From Geobacter sp. FeAm09 (GTDB lineage: Bacteria > Desulfobacterota > Desulfuromonadia > Geobacterales > Pseudopelobacteraceae), in contig NZ_CP042466.1 of the NCBI RefSeq assembly GCF_008330225.1, forward strand, positions 558,001 through 622,000: a stretch of DNA of 64,000 nt, given 5' to 3'. Below, piece after piece: positions 51,957-62,605 of this stretch (its first letter is position 1; each line of letters starts with the position of its first letter). The translations under genes were made by a program, and so were the position numbers. The notes beneath the pieces are model-generated. The model was given only the letters and a program-made list of their open reading frames with translations. It was not told the origin of the DNA and searched no databases.

Positions 51957-53326
<1,370 letters not shown>

Positions 53327-53347
53327 GATGCCTCCGTTGGAAATTAC

Positions 53348-53363
53348 GTTACTGAATGGTAAC
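53348..53363. promoter_or_regulatory. Palindrome upstream of the nap regulator
   Basis: GTTACTGAATGGTAAC, the same GTTAC-N6-GTAAC symmetry as at 51925, 22 bases before the regulator start. Suggests autoregulation. Confidence 0.6.
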
Positions 53364-53482
53364 ATAATTCCTGCCGGGACACAGCAAAAAATGATCCGTG
53401 CGGTGGTGTTGACCTTTTGGAAAATAATGGTATGGTGGCTTAAAGATAAAAACCATCCTGTTTGTGCCGAGGAGGGAACACC

Positions 53483-53947
53483 ATGTCGCTGGAAGGGAAA
53501 AAGGCCCCCGCTTTCAATCTTGAGGGGAGCGACGGCGTACGCCATAGCCTGAAACAGTATGCGGGAAAAACCGTGGTTCTGTATTTCTACCCCAAGGACA
53601 GCACCCCGGGTTGCACCAAGGAGGCGTGCGGTTTCAGGGATGACTATGGGAAGCTTGCGGACCGGGGAATCGTGCTTTTGGGGGTCAGCAAGGACAGCAT
53701 CGCCTCCCACGGGAAATTCATCGCCGCCCACCGTCTGCCCTTCGTCCTGCTGTCCGACCCGGACACCACCATGATGCAGGCCTACGAGGCGTTCGGGGAA
53801 AAGGTCATGTACGGTAAAAAGAGCACCGGCACCATCCGCTCCACCGTGGTCGTCGGTCCGGACGGCGTGGTGCAAAAGCACTGGGCCAAGGTGGCCAAGG
53901 CGGAACAGCACCCGGCGGAGGTACTCCGGTTTCTGGAAACGACATAG
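53483..53947 (+). CDS. bcp: Bcp/PrxQ thiol peroxidase
   Basis: 154 residues of the peroxiredoxin Q family. The active site is [15 protein letters not shown], with peroxidatic and resolving Cys five residues apart. VVLYFYPK and [16 protein letters not shown] are family typical. Reduces hydroperoxides in the cytoplasm with thioredoxin. ATG at 53483 after GGAGGG; single-gene transcript. Confidence 0.92.
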   Translation: MSLEGKKAPAFNLEGSDGVRHSLKQYAGKTVVLYFYPKDSTPGCTKEACGFRDDYGKLADRGIVLLGVSKDSIASHGKFIAAHRLPFVLLSDPDTTMMQAYEAFGEKVMYGKKSTGTIRSTVVVGPDGVVQKHWAKVAKAEQHPAEVLRFLETT

Positions 53948-54231
53948 TCGCCCAAAAGGAGGACGCTTTTCTATCTGCGTGGTGATTAAACGAAACGGAT
54001 GGGGAGTTCGACGGGAAATACCAGGACAAGCCTGAATCCGTGGTGCCTTCGAGGTGCCGTTCGCTTAGTATACCTCAGTCCCGGCCATGTATCCACCGTG
54101 GCAGAGGGCGCACAATACCCTCGGCATGGTGCTGCATGGGCGGCGTTGGACTCCGGCATGCCGCTAGCTCCGCCGTTCAGGTGCCACGGCTTCGGAAAAA
54201 ATTAAGAAAACAGGGGGGTGTCCCTAGTTTT
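53948..54231. other. Gene-free stretch after bcp
   Basis: No credible gene. Composition shifts from GC-rich to AT-rich near 54190, marking the left edge of the transferred region. A short GGGGGGTGTCCC stretch near 54211 is the type of sequence that borders REP-associated transposases. Confidence 0.4.
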
Positions 54232-54412
54232 CTCAGTTTTCCATGAGTACATAGCAGTGGAGAATAAGAGCCAAACTTTGCTTGCCCTTCACGCAAATAT
54301 TCCTTAAACTTCTGACAATCGGCTTTGGTGAAGAAAACCTTGCCCCGCTTGTTGCCACGAGCAGTTACATGATGACAGCGCCTTCATATTCCAGGCGTAG
54401 ATGTCTCGACAT
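54232..54412 (-). pseudogene. Remnant of a REP-associated (Y1) transposase
   Basis: Reading the minus strand from the ATG at 54412 gives MSRHLRLEYEGAV, then after a one-base shift VTARGNKRGKVFFTKADCQ and KFKEYLREGQAKFGS, then after another shift LILHCYVLMEN. These are the first conserved blocks of RAYT/IS200-like transposases (LRLEYPGAVYHVTARGN; LHAYVLMPNH). At least two frameshifts, and the catalytic HUH and Tyr regions are gone. Dead. Confidence 0.7.
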
Positions 54413-54692
54413 TATGCTTCCCTCTTTCGATTAGTTCAGAAACATGCATCTCAAATGCCTCATGTCAAGAGCTGCCCCCTTTAGGGTTTCTTGAACGGTT
54501 TGATGAGGGAGAATAGGGTAGCTCTCTAATCTACCCGGAATTATCCAATGATTTAAAGTGGATTTTTTTTGAGCGAAGGCTGACAGATATGATATTAATA
54601 ACAAATCGTAGGTAAAAGTTGATGGGTAGTACGCTTTGGGGGGCTTAGGAACCGTTGCATCATTTGCGTCAAACTTAGTTATAGGGAAATAT

Positions 54693-55681
54693 ATGCAGGC
54701 AGACTTAATAAAAAATTGTTTAGAGCCATCAGCAAAGACTCGGATAGCGACCTGTTGTTTTCATGCAAACAAATAATCGAGGCAGAGCGTAAAAATGGCC
54801 ATGTCGTGCTTGCATCGAGTTTGGAAAAAATTATTGCCGCTCGCTCTTCTCAAAGCTCTAAAAACTTTTCTAAGCTCCCAACAAGTCGAAGGCATAATGA
54901 TCCTCTCGTTACTGTTATGTCACGTGATGAACTCAGGCATCACATGATACTGAACGAGGATACTGAAAAGAGATTCAGTCGAGTTGAGAAAGAGTTTGCT
55001 GCTCGTGAACGTCTTGCAAAATATGGTTTTTCATACAAAAAGAAAATTCTGCTATATGGACCTCCTGGTTGCGGAAAAACTCTAGGGGCAGAAAGGCTTG
55101 CATGGAATACAGGTCTTCCGCTCATCAAAGTGAGATTTGATGCTATGATCTCCTCATACTTTGGCGAATCTGCATCAAATCTCAGAAATATATTTGATAC
55201 AGTGAAAAATGCTCCTTCCGTATTACTGCTTGATGAATGTGATTTCATTGCTAAATCTCGTAACTTATCAAATGATGTCGGAGAAATTCCTCGTATTGTA
55301 AACACACTGCTTCAACTTTTAGATGATTATAATTCACCTGGCCTTCTTGTGGCTGCAACTAACTTAGATAAGATGCTGGATAGAGCTATTTTTAGAAGGT
55401 TTGACGATGTTTTTGAAGTGCCTATGCCGACCCAAAATGAGATTCACGAGTTGTTAACAACGTCACTATCATCTGTAAAAGTTGAAAGTAATATAAATTA
55501 CAATCATTTGTCTCAAATAATGGTTGGAATGTCTGCTGCTAATGTCGCAACCATTGCTCAGAATGCGGCTAAATCAATAATTTTAGAAGGAAAAAATTGT
55601 GTAACTCAGAAAGACTTGGAATTGGCTCTAAAAGATATTTATCTAAAGGAACAGCAAGGAGACCTCTTCCATGCCGCCTAG
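54693..55681 (+). CDS. ietA: IetA-type AAA+ ATPase
   Basis: 321 residues from a TTG at 54716, or about 329 if the natural start is the ATG at 54693. Walker A YGPPGCGKTLGAERLAW (about residue 114), Walker B VLLLDECDFI, sensor and arginine-finger region AATNLDKMLDRAIFRRFDDV. The ATG at 54693 has GGGA upstream and reads MQADLIK, but an A6 tract at 54710–54715 leaves it one base out of frame; A7 would give MQADLIKKLFRAIS, matching this family's N-terminus. Operon partner of the subtilase downstream (11-base overlap). In IetAS the ATPase restrains the protease. AT-rich. Confidence 0.8.
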
Positions 55682-58244
55682 AACGGATTTCGGTCATTTA
55701 CCCTTACCGTACATTTTGTCCGACCGCGCTTTTCTCCAAGGTAGAGGCCAAGTCCCCGCAGAGTTAGAACATAATCGTCATAATTTTCAGCAACATGGTT
55801 TTCGCTTAGCACAATCAGCTAGAACTGTTACAGGATTCTGGAACGAAAGAAATGACTATCGTCAAGCACATCGATTACCAGTGTTGCCGTCAGGAATCCC
55901 AGTCTTATTGAGAGTCGAACCTGATACGGATCTTGATTTTTTACGCTCTTCCTTTGGTTTTGAAATAGTTTCTGAACAAGAGGAAGGTTTTGTTATTGTT
56001 GCCTCTGAAGAAATTAATCTGAATCGCTTTATTGAAGCCGTGGAGTCGTTCGCACGGAATGAAGCACGAACGGGGAATGCGGCCAAAGTCTACGATTTTA
56101 TTGAAGATCAAACCTGTGAGTCTCGGCTTAGACTTTTGTTATCCGAGCAGCTTATGGAGAACTGGTTCCAAATAGATGATCACTTAGAATATGTCATAGA
56201 TTTCGGTATAGAATGTGCCGGAACAATCACGTTATCTGAGCTGAAACCGAAACAGGAGGGCGAGAGCGACGAGCAATATGATGCGAAGAGGCAGCGTTGG
56301 GAACGTAAACGTGCAGAAGTATATGAAAACTGGGACGAGTTACGGTTAGAACGTGAAACACAATTCATACGAATAGTTGAAGACCATGCTGGTGAAGTCT
56401 TGGGTATGGTAGATGGCGAAGCAGATTATATACCTGATAGCTTTACTATCAGAGTACGAATATCTGGATTGGGGCTGAAGGATTTAGTTTTAAATTATCC
56501 TTTTTTATTTGAGGTTACTGAACCTGATTCACTCCAAAATGAAGTCCCGTGTGCTTCTGAGTCCTTGCCCAACCTTGAATTGGAAATTATACCACCCAAC
56601 GATGATTCTCCATACGTTTGTGTTATAGATAGTGGTATACAGGAGGAACACCCGCTTCTGAAAGATGCCATTGATGGAGCTTCGTCAGAATGCTTCATAC
56701 CTGGGGAGTCGCCTACCGATACTGCTGATTATGTGCGTGAAGGTGGACATGGAACTCGTGTCGCTGGAGCTGTTCTTTATCCGAACGGGATTCCCCGCCG
56801 CACAGCCTATCAGCAGCCATGTCGAATACGTAATGCAAGAGTTTTAGATCACAACAACTCCCTCATTGAACAAATTTTCCCTCCAGCATTAATTTCTCAG
56901 GTTGTGAACCAATACTCATCTCTACAGCCAGCCACTAAAATTTTTAATCACTCAATTTCTGGCTTTGCTCCCTGTCGCCTTCTTCATATGTCTGCTTGGG
57001 CAGCACAAATCGATCTACTCTCCTATAATAGGGATGTGTTGATTATTCAGAGCGCAGGAAACCTTCGGAACTCTTATCCGGGGCCAGTCCGTTATGGAAT
57101 ACTTGATCATATAAGTGCAGGTCGGCCTTATCCGGATTATTTACTTCAAGATTCATGTCGTATTCCGAATCCATCGCAAAGCCTTCAGGTACTGACCGTT
57201 GGTTCGGTTGCTCAAGAAAATATAAATACACCTGACCTCGTTTCGATCGACTCTGCTGAAATGCCATCGGCATTTACCACTACAGGTCTTGGTATTTGGG
57301 GTTCTATCAAGCCAGAGGTTGTAGAATATGGCGGGGGAATGGTTCTTGACGGAGGATATCCGCCTAGTATTTCTACGCCTCCTGAGGTGTGTCCGGAACT
57401 TGTTCGATCAACGTACCCTCATGGTGGCCCTCTTTATTCTCGTGACTGCGTAGGGACATCCTTTTCAGCTCCTAAAGTTGCTCACATTGCAGCCTCTATT
57501 GAGACGATTTTTCCTAATGAGCCTGCTCTTCTATATCGTGCCTTGATCGTGAACTCTGCTCGCTGGCCAAGATGGGCAGAAAATCATCGAAATCCGCTTG
57601 CGGTCATAAGAAAAATCGGTTACGGAATTCCCAATTTGGATCGTGCGACAACTAATTCTCCCTATAGAGTGACTTTGATTACCGCAGGTGAGAGAAGAAT
57701 TAGAGCTCGTGAGGCACAAATTTATCGTGTACCCATCCCTGTTGAACTGCGCAACATTATCGAAGAGCATGATATTAGGATTGATGTGACCCTGTCATAT
57801 GCCGCAAAACCCAAGAGGACCAGAAGAAACATAAAGAATTACTTATCAACTTGGGTTGATTGGAAAAGCTCTAAAGTTGGAGAAACATTCGACTCCTTCA
57901 GTAATAGGGTTTTGCTGGAGGGGGTACGTGGTTACAATGACGGTGAGGGTGAAATTCCGTGGATGCTCCGAGAAAGAGGGGATTGGGGAACAGTTCAAGG
58001 AATAAAGCGTGGGGTAGGAACTGTTCAAAAGGATTGGGCTGTTGTTAAATCAAATCGATTGCCTGAAGATTTTTGTATTGCTGTTGTTGGACACCCGGGA
58101 TGGGATAAAGATGCCGATGCCTCAGCGAAATACTCCCTGGTAGTGAGCTTTGATGCGGTCGAACGTGATATAGAGATATATTCGCAAATTCAGGTGGCTG
58201 TAGAAGCTGTTATTGAAACCGAAGAAATTCAGGTTGAAGTGTAA
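55671..58244 (+). CDS. ietS: IetS-type subtilisin-like (S8) serine protease
   Basis: 857 residues. Catalytic Asp in VCVIDSGIQEEHPLL (about 320), His in GGHGTRVAGAVLY (about 360) and Ser in GTSFSAPKVAHIAA (about 597), with the oxyanion Asn in IQSAGNLRNS. A long N-terminal region of about 300 residues has no signal peptide, and a C-terminal beta domain follows the protease, so it acts in the cytoplasm. Pairs with the AAA+ ATPase; such pairs were described as plasmid-stability toxin-antitoxin (ietAS) and later as antiphage defence. AT-rich relative to neighbours, so likely acquired. Confidence 0.85.
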   Translation: MPPRTDFGHLPLPYILSDRAFLQGRGQVPAELEHNRHNFQQHGFRLAQSARTVTGFWNERNDYRQAHRLPVLPSGIPVLLRVEPDTDLDFLRSSFGFEIVSEQEEGFVIVASEEINLNRFIEAVESFARNEARTGNAAKVYDFIEDQTCESRLRLLLSEQLMENWFQIDDHLEYVIDFGIECAGTITLSELKPKQEGESDEQYDAKRQRWERKRAEVYENWDELRLERETQFIRIVEDHAGEVLGMVDGEADYIPDSFTIRVRISGLGLKDLVLNYPFLFEVTEPDSLQNEVPCASESLPNLELEIIPPNDDSPYVCVIDSGIQEEHPLLKDAIDGASSECFIPGESPTDTADYVREGGHGTRVAGAVLYPNGIPRRTAYQQPCRIRNARVLDHNNSLIEQIFPPALISQVVNQYSSLQPATKIFNHSISGFAPCRLLHMSAWAAQIDLLSYNRDVLIIQSAGNLRNSYPGPVRYGILDHISAGRPYPDYLLQDSCRIPNPSQSLQVLTVGSVAQENINTPDLVSIDSAEMPSAFTTTGLGIWGSIKPEVVEYGGGMVLDGGYPPSISTPPEVCPELVRSTYPHGGPLYSRDCVGTSFSAPKVAHIAASIETIFPNEPALLYRALIVNSARWPRWAENHRNPLAVIRKIGYGIPNLDRATTNSPYRVTLITAGERRIRAREAQIYRVPIPVELRNIIEEHDIRIDVTLSYAAKPKRTRRNIKNYLSTWVDWKSSKVGETFDSFSNRVLLEGVRGYNDGEGEIPWMLRERGDWGTVQGIKRGVGTVQKDWAVVKSNRLPEDFCIAVVGHPGWDKDADASAKYSLVVSFDAVERDIEIYSQIQVAVEAVIETEEIQVEV

Positions 58245-58321
58245 GTTTTGATATTGTTCAGCTTTTATAAGATGGGGACATGCTCGCCCCACTATTCAGG
58301 CGTCACAAATTCAGGATAAAG

Positions 58322-58364
58322 AAAGGGAGGTGGAGCGCAACGGCTACCACCTCCTTTTTCTTTT
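58322..58364 (+). terminator. Terminator after ietS
   Basis: GGAGGTGG and CCACCTCC around a 13-base loop, followed by T-rich sequence (TTTTTCTTTT). Also faces the permease gene on the minus strand. Confidence 0.8.
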
Positions 58365-58385
58365 ATCGGGCGGCCACGCCCGGAA

Positions 58386-59687
58386 TCACATCTTGGGCAG
58401 GAAGAAGAACAGGGACAGGGACAAGAGCGCCAGCACCCACATGCCGGCCTTGACCTCGGCCGCCCGGCCGGTGAACAGTTTGAGCAGGGCGTAGGCGATC
58501 ATGCCGGAGGTCATGCCCACCCCGATGTTGTAGGTGAAGATCATGAGCACCACGGTCAGAAAGGCCGGGATCAGCTCGGTAAAGTCGTCGAAGTTGAGCT
58601 GGGTGATGGGGCGGATCATGAAGGAGCCGATCACGATCAGGGCGATGCCGTAGGCGTGGGGCGGCACGATGGTGAAGAGCGGTGCGAAGAACAGGGAGAG
58701 GGCGAACAGCGCCGCCACCACCAGGGCCGAAAAACCGGTGCGCCCCCCCTCTTCGATGCCAGCTGCCGATTCGATGTAGGCGCCGGTCGTGGTGGTGCCC
58801 AGGAGTGGCGCCGCCATGGTGGCCAGAGCGTCGGCCAGCATCGGTTTCTCGATCTCCGGCAGGTTGCCGTTCTCATCCAGCAGGTCGGCCCGCATGGAGA
58901 GGCCGATGAGCGTACCCACCGTATCCAGGAAGGCCATGATGAATATGACCATGACCACCGGAAAGAAGTGCACATTCAGGGCGCCGGCGATATCCAGCTT
59001 GAACATGATCGGGGAAAGGGAAGGGGGGAGGCTGACGAACCGGGTCGGCAGGGGGGTGATGTGCAGGGCTATGGAGCCGATGGTGGTGGCGATGATGCCG
59101 ATCACCAGCGCGCCACGGATGCGGCGGGCCATCAGCACCACCACGAGGAGAAAGCCGGCCACGGCCAACAGCACCGACGGCTGCGAGATGTTGCCCAGTT
59201 TGACCGGCGCTCCCGGTACCCCGAGCACCACCAGCCCGGTTTCGTTGAGGCCGATGAAGGTCAGAAACAGGCCGATACCCACGGCAAAGCTGGCCTTGAG
59301 CGACAGGGGGATGGATTCCGCCAGCCAACTGCGCACCTTGAAGACCGTAAGCAGCGTGAAGAGCGCCCCGGCGATGAATACGGCCCCTAGGGCCACCTGC
59401 CAGGGATAGCCCATCACCTTGACCACCACAAAGGCGACAAAGGCATTTTCGCTCATGTAGGGGGCGATGGCGAAGGGGCGTCGTGCCCAGAAGGCCATGA
59501 TCACGGTGCCGATCACCGACGCCAGGATCGTGGCCGTGACCGACGGCCCCTTGGGGATGCCTGCATTTTCCAGAATGGCCGGGTTGACGATGATGATGTA
59601 GGCCATGGTCAGGAAGGTGGTGACCCCGGCCAGAGTTTCCTGGCGATAGCTCGTCTTGTGGTGCTCGAACTGGAAAAAGTTTTTCAT
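58386..59687 (-). CDS. NCS2-family purine permease (AzgA/GhxP type)
   Basis: 433 residues, thirteen or so helices. Signature blocks: GVTTFLTMAYIIIVNPAIL, AFWARRPFAIAPYMSENAFV and LLGTTTTGAYIESAAGIEEGG (the AzgA-type substrate loop). Imports adenine, guanine or hypoxanthine by proton symport. The start abuts the stop of hpt, whose product would convert the imported base, so the two act together in salvage. Confidence 0.88.
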   Translation of the reverse strand: MKNFFQFEHHKTSYRQETLAGVTTFLTMAYIIIVNPAILENAGIPKGPSVTATILASVIGTVIMAFWARRPFAIAPYMSENAFVAFVVVKVMGYPWQVALGAVFIAGALFTLLTVFKVRSWLAESIPLSLKASFAVGIGLFLTFIGLNETGLVVLGVPGAPVKLGNISQPSVLLAVAGFLLVVVLMARRIRGALVIGIIATTIGSIALHITPLPTRFVSLPPSLSPIMFKLDIAGALNVHFFPVVMVIFIMAFLDTVGTLIGLSMRADLLDENGNLPEIEKPMLADALATMAAPLLGTTTTGAYIESAAGIEEGGRTGFSALVVAALFALSLFFAPLFTIVPPHAYGIALIVIGSFMIRPITQLNFDDFTELIPAFLTVVLMIFTYNIGVGMTSGMIAYALLKLFTGRAAEVKAGMWVLALLSLSLFFFLPKM

Positions 59688-60239
59688 TTACAATCCCTTC
59701 ACCGCATAGATTCCCGGCGCATTGCGCCAATACCCTTTATAGTCCAGGCCGTAGCCGAACAGGAAGCGGTCCGCGGTCTCGATACCGGTGAAATCGGCCC
59801 GGAAATCGGGGGAGACCTTGCGGTCGTGGCGTTTGTCCACCAGAACCGCCATCAGCACCCGGGCCGCCCCCTGCTCGCGGCAATAGTCGGCAATGGCGGC
59901 CAGGGTAATCCCTTCGTCCAGGATATCGTCCAGGAGCAGCACCGTTCTCCCCCGCAACTCCTGCCGTGGCCGGACGATCCAGTTCAGTCCCGCTCCCGTC
60001 GTCTCCTGGCCGTAGCGGGTGGCGTGGCAATAGTCTATCTCCAGGGGGAACACCAGTCTGGTCGCCAGTTGTCCGGCAAAGATCAAACCGCCGTTCATGA
60101 CACAGAGCAGCACCGGGTTTGCCTCGTTGAGCTGTTCCGTAATCTCGCCTGCCAGACGCCCGATGGCCGCAGCCACCCCCGCCTCCCCGACCAGCAGGTC
60201 GGCCTCCGTCAACACCCGATTCGCTTCATCTACCGTCAT
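59688..60239 (-). CDS. hpt: Hypoxanthine-guanine phosphoribosyltransferase
   Basis: 183 residues. The PRPP-binding motif is VLLLDDILDEGIT, with VMNGGLIFAGQL for pyrophosphate and LVDKRHDRKV / DRFLFGYGLDYKGYWRN for the purine pocket. Converts hypoxanthine or guanine to IMP or GMP. Its start overlaps the prmC stop by four bases; next to a purine permease. Confidence 0.9.
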   Translation of the reverse strand: MTVDEANRVLTEADLLVGEAGVAAAIGRLAGEITEQLNEANPVLLCVMNGGLIFAGQLATRLVFPLEIDYCHATRYGQETTGAGLNWIVRPRQELRGRTVLLLDDILDEGITLAAIADYCREQGAARVLMAVLVDKRHDRKVSPDFRADFTGIETADRFLFGYGLDYKGYWRNAPGIYAVKGL

Positions 60240-61108
60240 GACACATCCTTTCGCTGGGCTCCCACCACGCGCTCGATACCGCCGGGGTCGCGCGCCGTGA
60301 CGGGGTTATCGTAATTATTTGCTTTCCGGAACAGTTCCGCCACCGCCGGGGCCTGGCCGATCCCCACCTCCACCAGCAGCCAACCGGCCGGGTTCAGGTG
60401 TGCCGGGACCGCGGGGATCAGCGTCCGGTAGACGTCCAGGCCGTCCGGGCCGCCGTCCAGGGCGCCGCGGGGGTCGAAGTCCCGCACCTCGGGTTCAAGT
60501 CGGTCGATATCCGCCGTGGGGATGTAGGGGGGGTTGGATACGATCAGGTCGAACGTGCGTCCGGCCACCGGTTCCAGGAGCGAGCCGGCCAGAAACTCCA
60601 CCGTCGCCCCGTTGTGCTCGGCGTTGCGCCGCGCCATCGCCAGGGCGGCCGGGGAGATGTCGATGGCCGTCACGGCTGCCTGGGGCAGGCTATGGGCTAG
60701 GGCAACGGCGATACAGCCGCTGCCGGTGCCGATGTCCAGCACGCTTCGCGCTTCCGGTTGGCGGGCCAGGGCTTCCGTTACCAGGGTTTCCGTGTCGTGG
60801 CGCGGGATGAGCACGTCCGGGGAAACCTGGAACTCCAGGCCGCAGAACTCCTGGGTGCCGAGGATGTGCTGGAGCGGCTCTCGCCGGGCCCGGCGGGCCA
60901 CCATGGCGCGGAATGACGCCAATTCGTCATCGTTGAGCGGTTTGTCGAAATGGAGATAAAGTCCGACCCGGTCCAGGCCGGTAGCGGCGCACAGCAGCCA
61001 CTCGGCTTCAAGCCGGGCGTTTTCGATGCCTTTTGTGCACAGATAGTCTTTGGTCCAGGCAAGGACCTTGATGGTTGTCCACGTTTCCTGAGGTGTCATG
61101 TACGCCAT
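60236..61108 (-). CDS. prmC: Release factor glutamine methyltransferase PrmC
   Basis: 290 residues. N-terminal helical domain (ARLEAEWLLCAATGLDRVGLY), then the SAM-binding DIGTGSGCIAVAL and catalytic NPPYIPTADI, the standard PrmC/HemK motifs. Methylates the GGQ glutamine of peptide release factors. prfA, its usual neighbour, is not in view. ATG at 61108 or 61099. Confidence 0.9.
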   Translation of the reverse strand: MAYMTPQETWTTIKVLAWTKDYLCTKGIENARLEAEWLLCAATGLDRVGLYLHFDKPLNDDELASFRAMVARRARREPLQHILGTQEFCGLEFQVSPDVLIPRHDTETLVTEALARQPEARSVLDIGTGSGCIAVALAHSLPQAAVTAIDISPAALAMARRNAEHNGATVEFLAGSLLEPVAGRTFDLIVSNPPYIPTADIDRLEPEVRDFDPRGALDGGPDGLDVYRTLIPAVPAHLNPAGWLLVEVGIGQAPAVAELFRKANNYDNPVTARDPGGIERVVGAQRKDVS

Positions 61109-61156
61109 TCCAAAAAGAATGGGCGAATACTAACCTATTATGCGGTTCTGCTCCAC

Positions 61157-61200
61157 AAAAAAAGAGCTGCGGCCGGCACGAATGGCCGCCGCCGTTTTTT
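61157..61200 (-). terminator. Terminator after the small zinc-ribbon gene
   Basis: GCGGCC / GGCCGC hairpin with a 9-base loop, followed on the minus strand by AGCTC and seven T's. On the plus side there is a run of six T's but no gene there to end. Confidence 0.65.
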
Positions 61201-61236
61201 CCTTCCGCCCGGGGGCTCTCCGGCGACGGGATGACC

Positions 61237-61425
61237 CTACACCATGAGCACGCCGGTCGGCAGGGAACGGGGCTGTACATCCGCCAGACAATCGGAGAGG
61301 TGAAACGAGTAGCGGCACTTCGGGCATACGGCCCGCCGCGCTTCATGGGGCGCCCCCTTGCGCGGCACGGTGCTGACGAAACCGCAGGAGATGCAGAAAA
61401 TAGTTACCAGGTCTTCTTCCATCAT
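61237..61425 (-). CDS. Small zinc-ribbon-like protein
   Basis: 62 residues with two Cys pairs, CISCG and CPKCRYSFHLSDC, spaced as in a zinc ribbon, and a basic central part (VPRKGAPHEARRAV). Probably cytoplasmic; could bind nucleic acid or protein. Preceded by a long GGAGGAGG site. Unknown function. Confidence 0.6.
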   Translation of the reverse strand: MMEEDLVTIFCISCGFVSTVPRKGAPHEARRAVCPKCRYSFHLSDCLADVQPRSLPTGVLMV

Positions 61426-61905
61426 TCCTCCTCCTTGCCCCTTCGGGATGCTCCCGTTTGCGTCCCGTGGAACGCCTGGGCTCTCCCTGCTGCACGGGGT
61501 ATCTGGAATGGTCTTATCAATATGCGTGCCATGTATATAAAACTAAATAGTATCAGCTAGTTGCCTTGGGGCTGATGTGCCTTGTGCCGTGGCATGGCAA
61601 TGGTTTTGGGGGGGAAGTGGTAATTTTTTTAACAGTCTTTCTTTTTATTCAGCAATATCGGGATGTTGTGTCTGGCGAGGAAAATGTTATTTTTTTTAAC
61701 ATGAAAAAATATTTCAAGTAATATCGAGATGATACGTGTGCAAGAAAAGTGTATTTTCTTTAATCTTTGGCGCCGGCCGTCATTCTCCGTTTGGGATGGC
61801 TCATGTGGCGGCCCACAAAAAAAGAAGGTTTAATTTTGCGCCGCAGTGTGTTACACAGCCACCTGACGGGACAAGATCCGAATTTTACGCATCAGGAGGT
61901 TGCAG
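61426..61905. other. Long gap with T-tract repeats
   Basis: 480 bases without a gene, AT-rich at 61620–61770. Contains two or three imperfect tandem units of about 65 bases, each with a T-tract dyad (GGTAATTTTTTTAACA at 61619, TGTTATTTTTTTTAACA at 61685, TATTTTCTTTAAT near 61751) and a shared AGnAATATCGnGATG block. Probably a regulatory region for ppiB. Confidence 0.45.
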
Positions 61906-62418
61906 ATGTCCGAGCAGAACCCATATGTCATGCTGGAAACGTCCAAGGGCTCCATCAAGATCGAGCTGTTCAGTGATAAGGCGCCAATCACGGTAAAGAA
62001 CTTTCTTTCCTACGTTCGTGAGGGATTTTACGACGGGTTGATCTTTCACCGGGTCATCAGGGATTTCATGGTCCAGGGTGGCGGCATGAGTGAAAACCTG
62101 GAACAGAAGAAGCCCAAGTTCGCCATCAAGAACGAGGCCGACAACGGCCTTTCCAACGAGCGCGGCACCTTGGCCATGGCCCGTACTTCCGTGGTGGACT
62201 CGGCCACCTCCCAGTTCTTCATCAATGTGGTGGACAACTCCTTTCTCGACCACCGGGGCAAGCAACCGGACCTCTACGGTTACTGTGTCTTTGGCAAGGT
62301 CCTGGAGGGGATGGAGACGGTTGACGAGATTCGCGCCGTCAAGACCGGCATGAGCAGGGGCCATTCCGACGTCCCCGTGGAGCCGGTTTTCATCGTGTCG
62401 GCCAAGGTCATCGAATAA
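61906..62418 (+). CDS. ppiB: Cyclophilin-type peptidyl-prolyl isomerase
   Basis: 170 residues, no signal peptide, so cytoplasmic. Cyclophilin core: [33 protein letters not shown] (catalytic Arg), and [15 protein letters not shown]. The C-terminal [18 protein letters not shown] is standard. ATG at 61906 after AGGAGGT. Upstream lie the T-tract repeats. Confidence 0.92.
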   Translation: MSEQNPYVMLETSKGSIKIELFSDKAPITVKNFLSYVREGFYDGLIFHRVIRDFMVQGGGMSENLEQKKPKFAIKNEADNGLSNERGTLAMARTSVVDSATSQFFINVVDNSFLDHRGKQPDLYGYCVFGKVLEGMETVDEIRAVKTGMSRGHSDVPVEPVFIVSAKVIE

Positions 62419-62450
62419 CGCCTGTTTCTGTACGCCCTCCCCGGCATCGT

Positions 62451-62479
62451 CGCCCCGTTTCCCTCCCGGAAACGGGGCG
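62451..62479 (+). terminator. Hairpin after ppiB
   Basis: CGCCCCGTTTCC and GGAAACGGGGCG, 12-bp stem and 5-base loop, followed by TTGTTGTTC. A likely terminator despite the broken T tract. Confidence 0.7.
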
Positions 62480-62605
62480 TTGTTGTTCATGGGCTGTGGG
62501 GCGGAATTGCATCCTTGAAACTGTATACAATATGAGCTACAGTATGGCTCCCGCTAACGCCGACGCAGGTAACGCCCACATCAGATAGAGGAGGGGAGTA
62601 CAGTC

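Noticed and set aside
54000-54230. Short open frames after bcp
   Set aside because: No ribosome sites, no motifs and no plausible length; composition marks an insertion edge.
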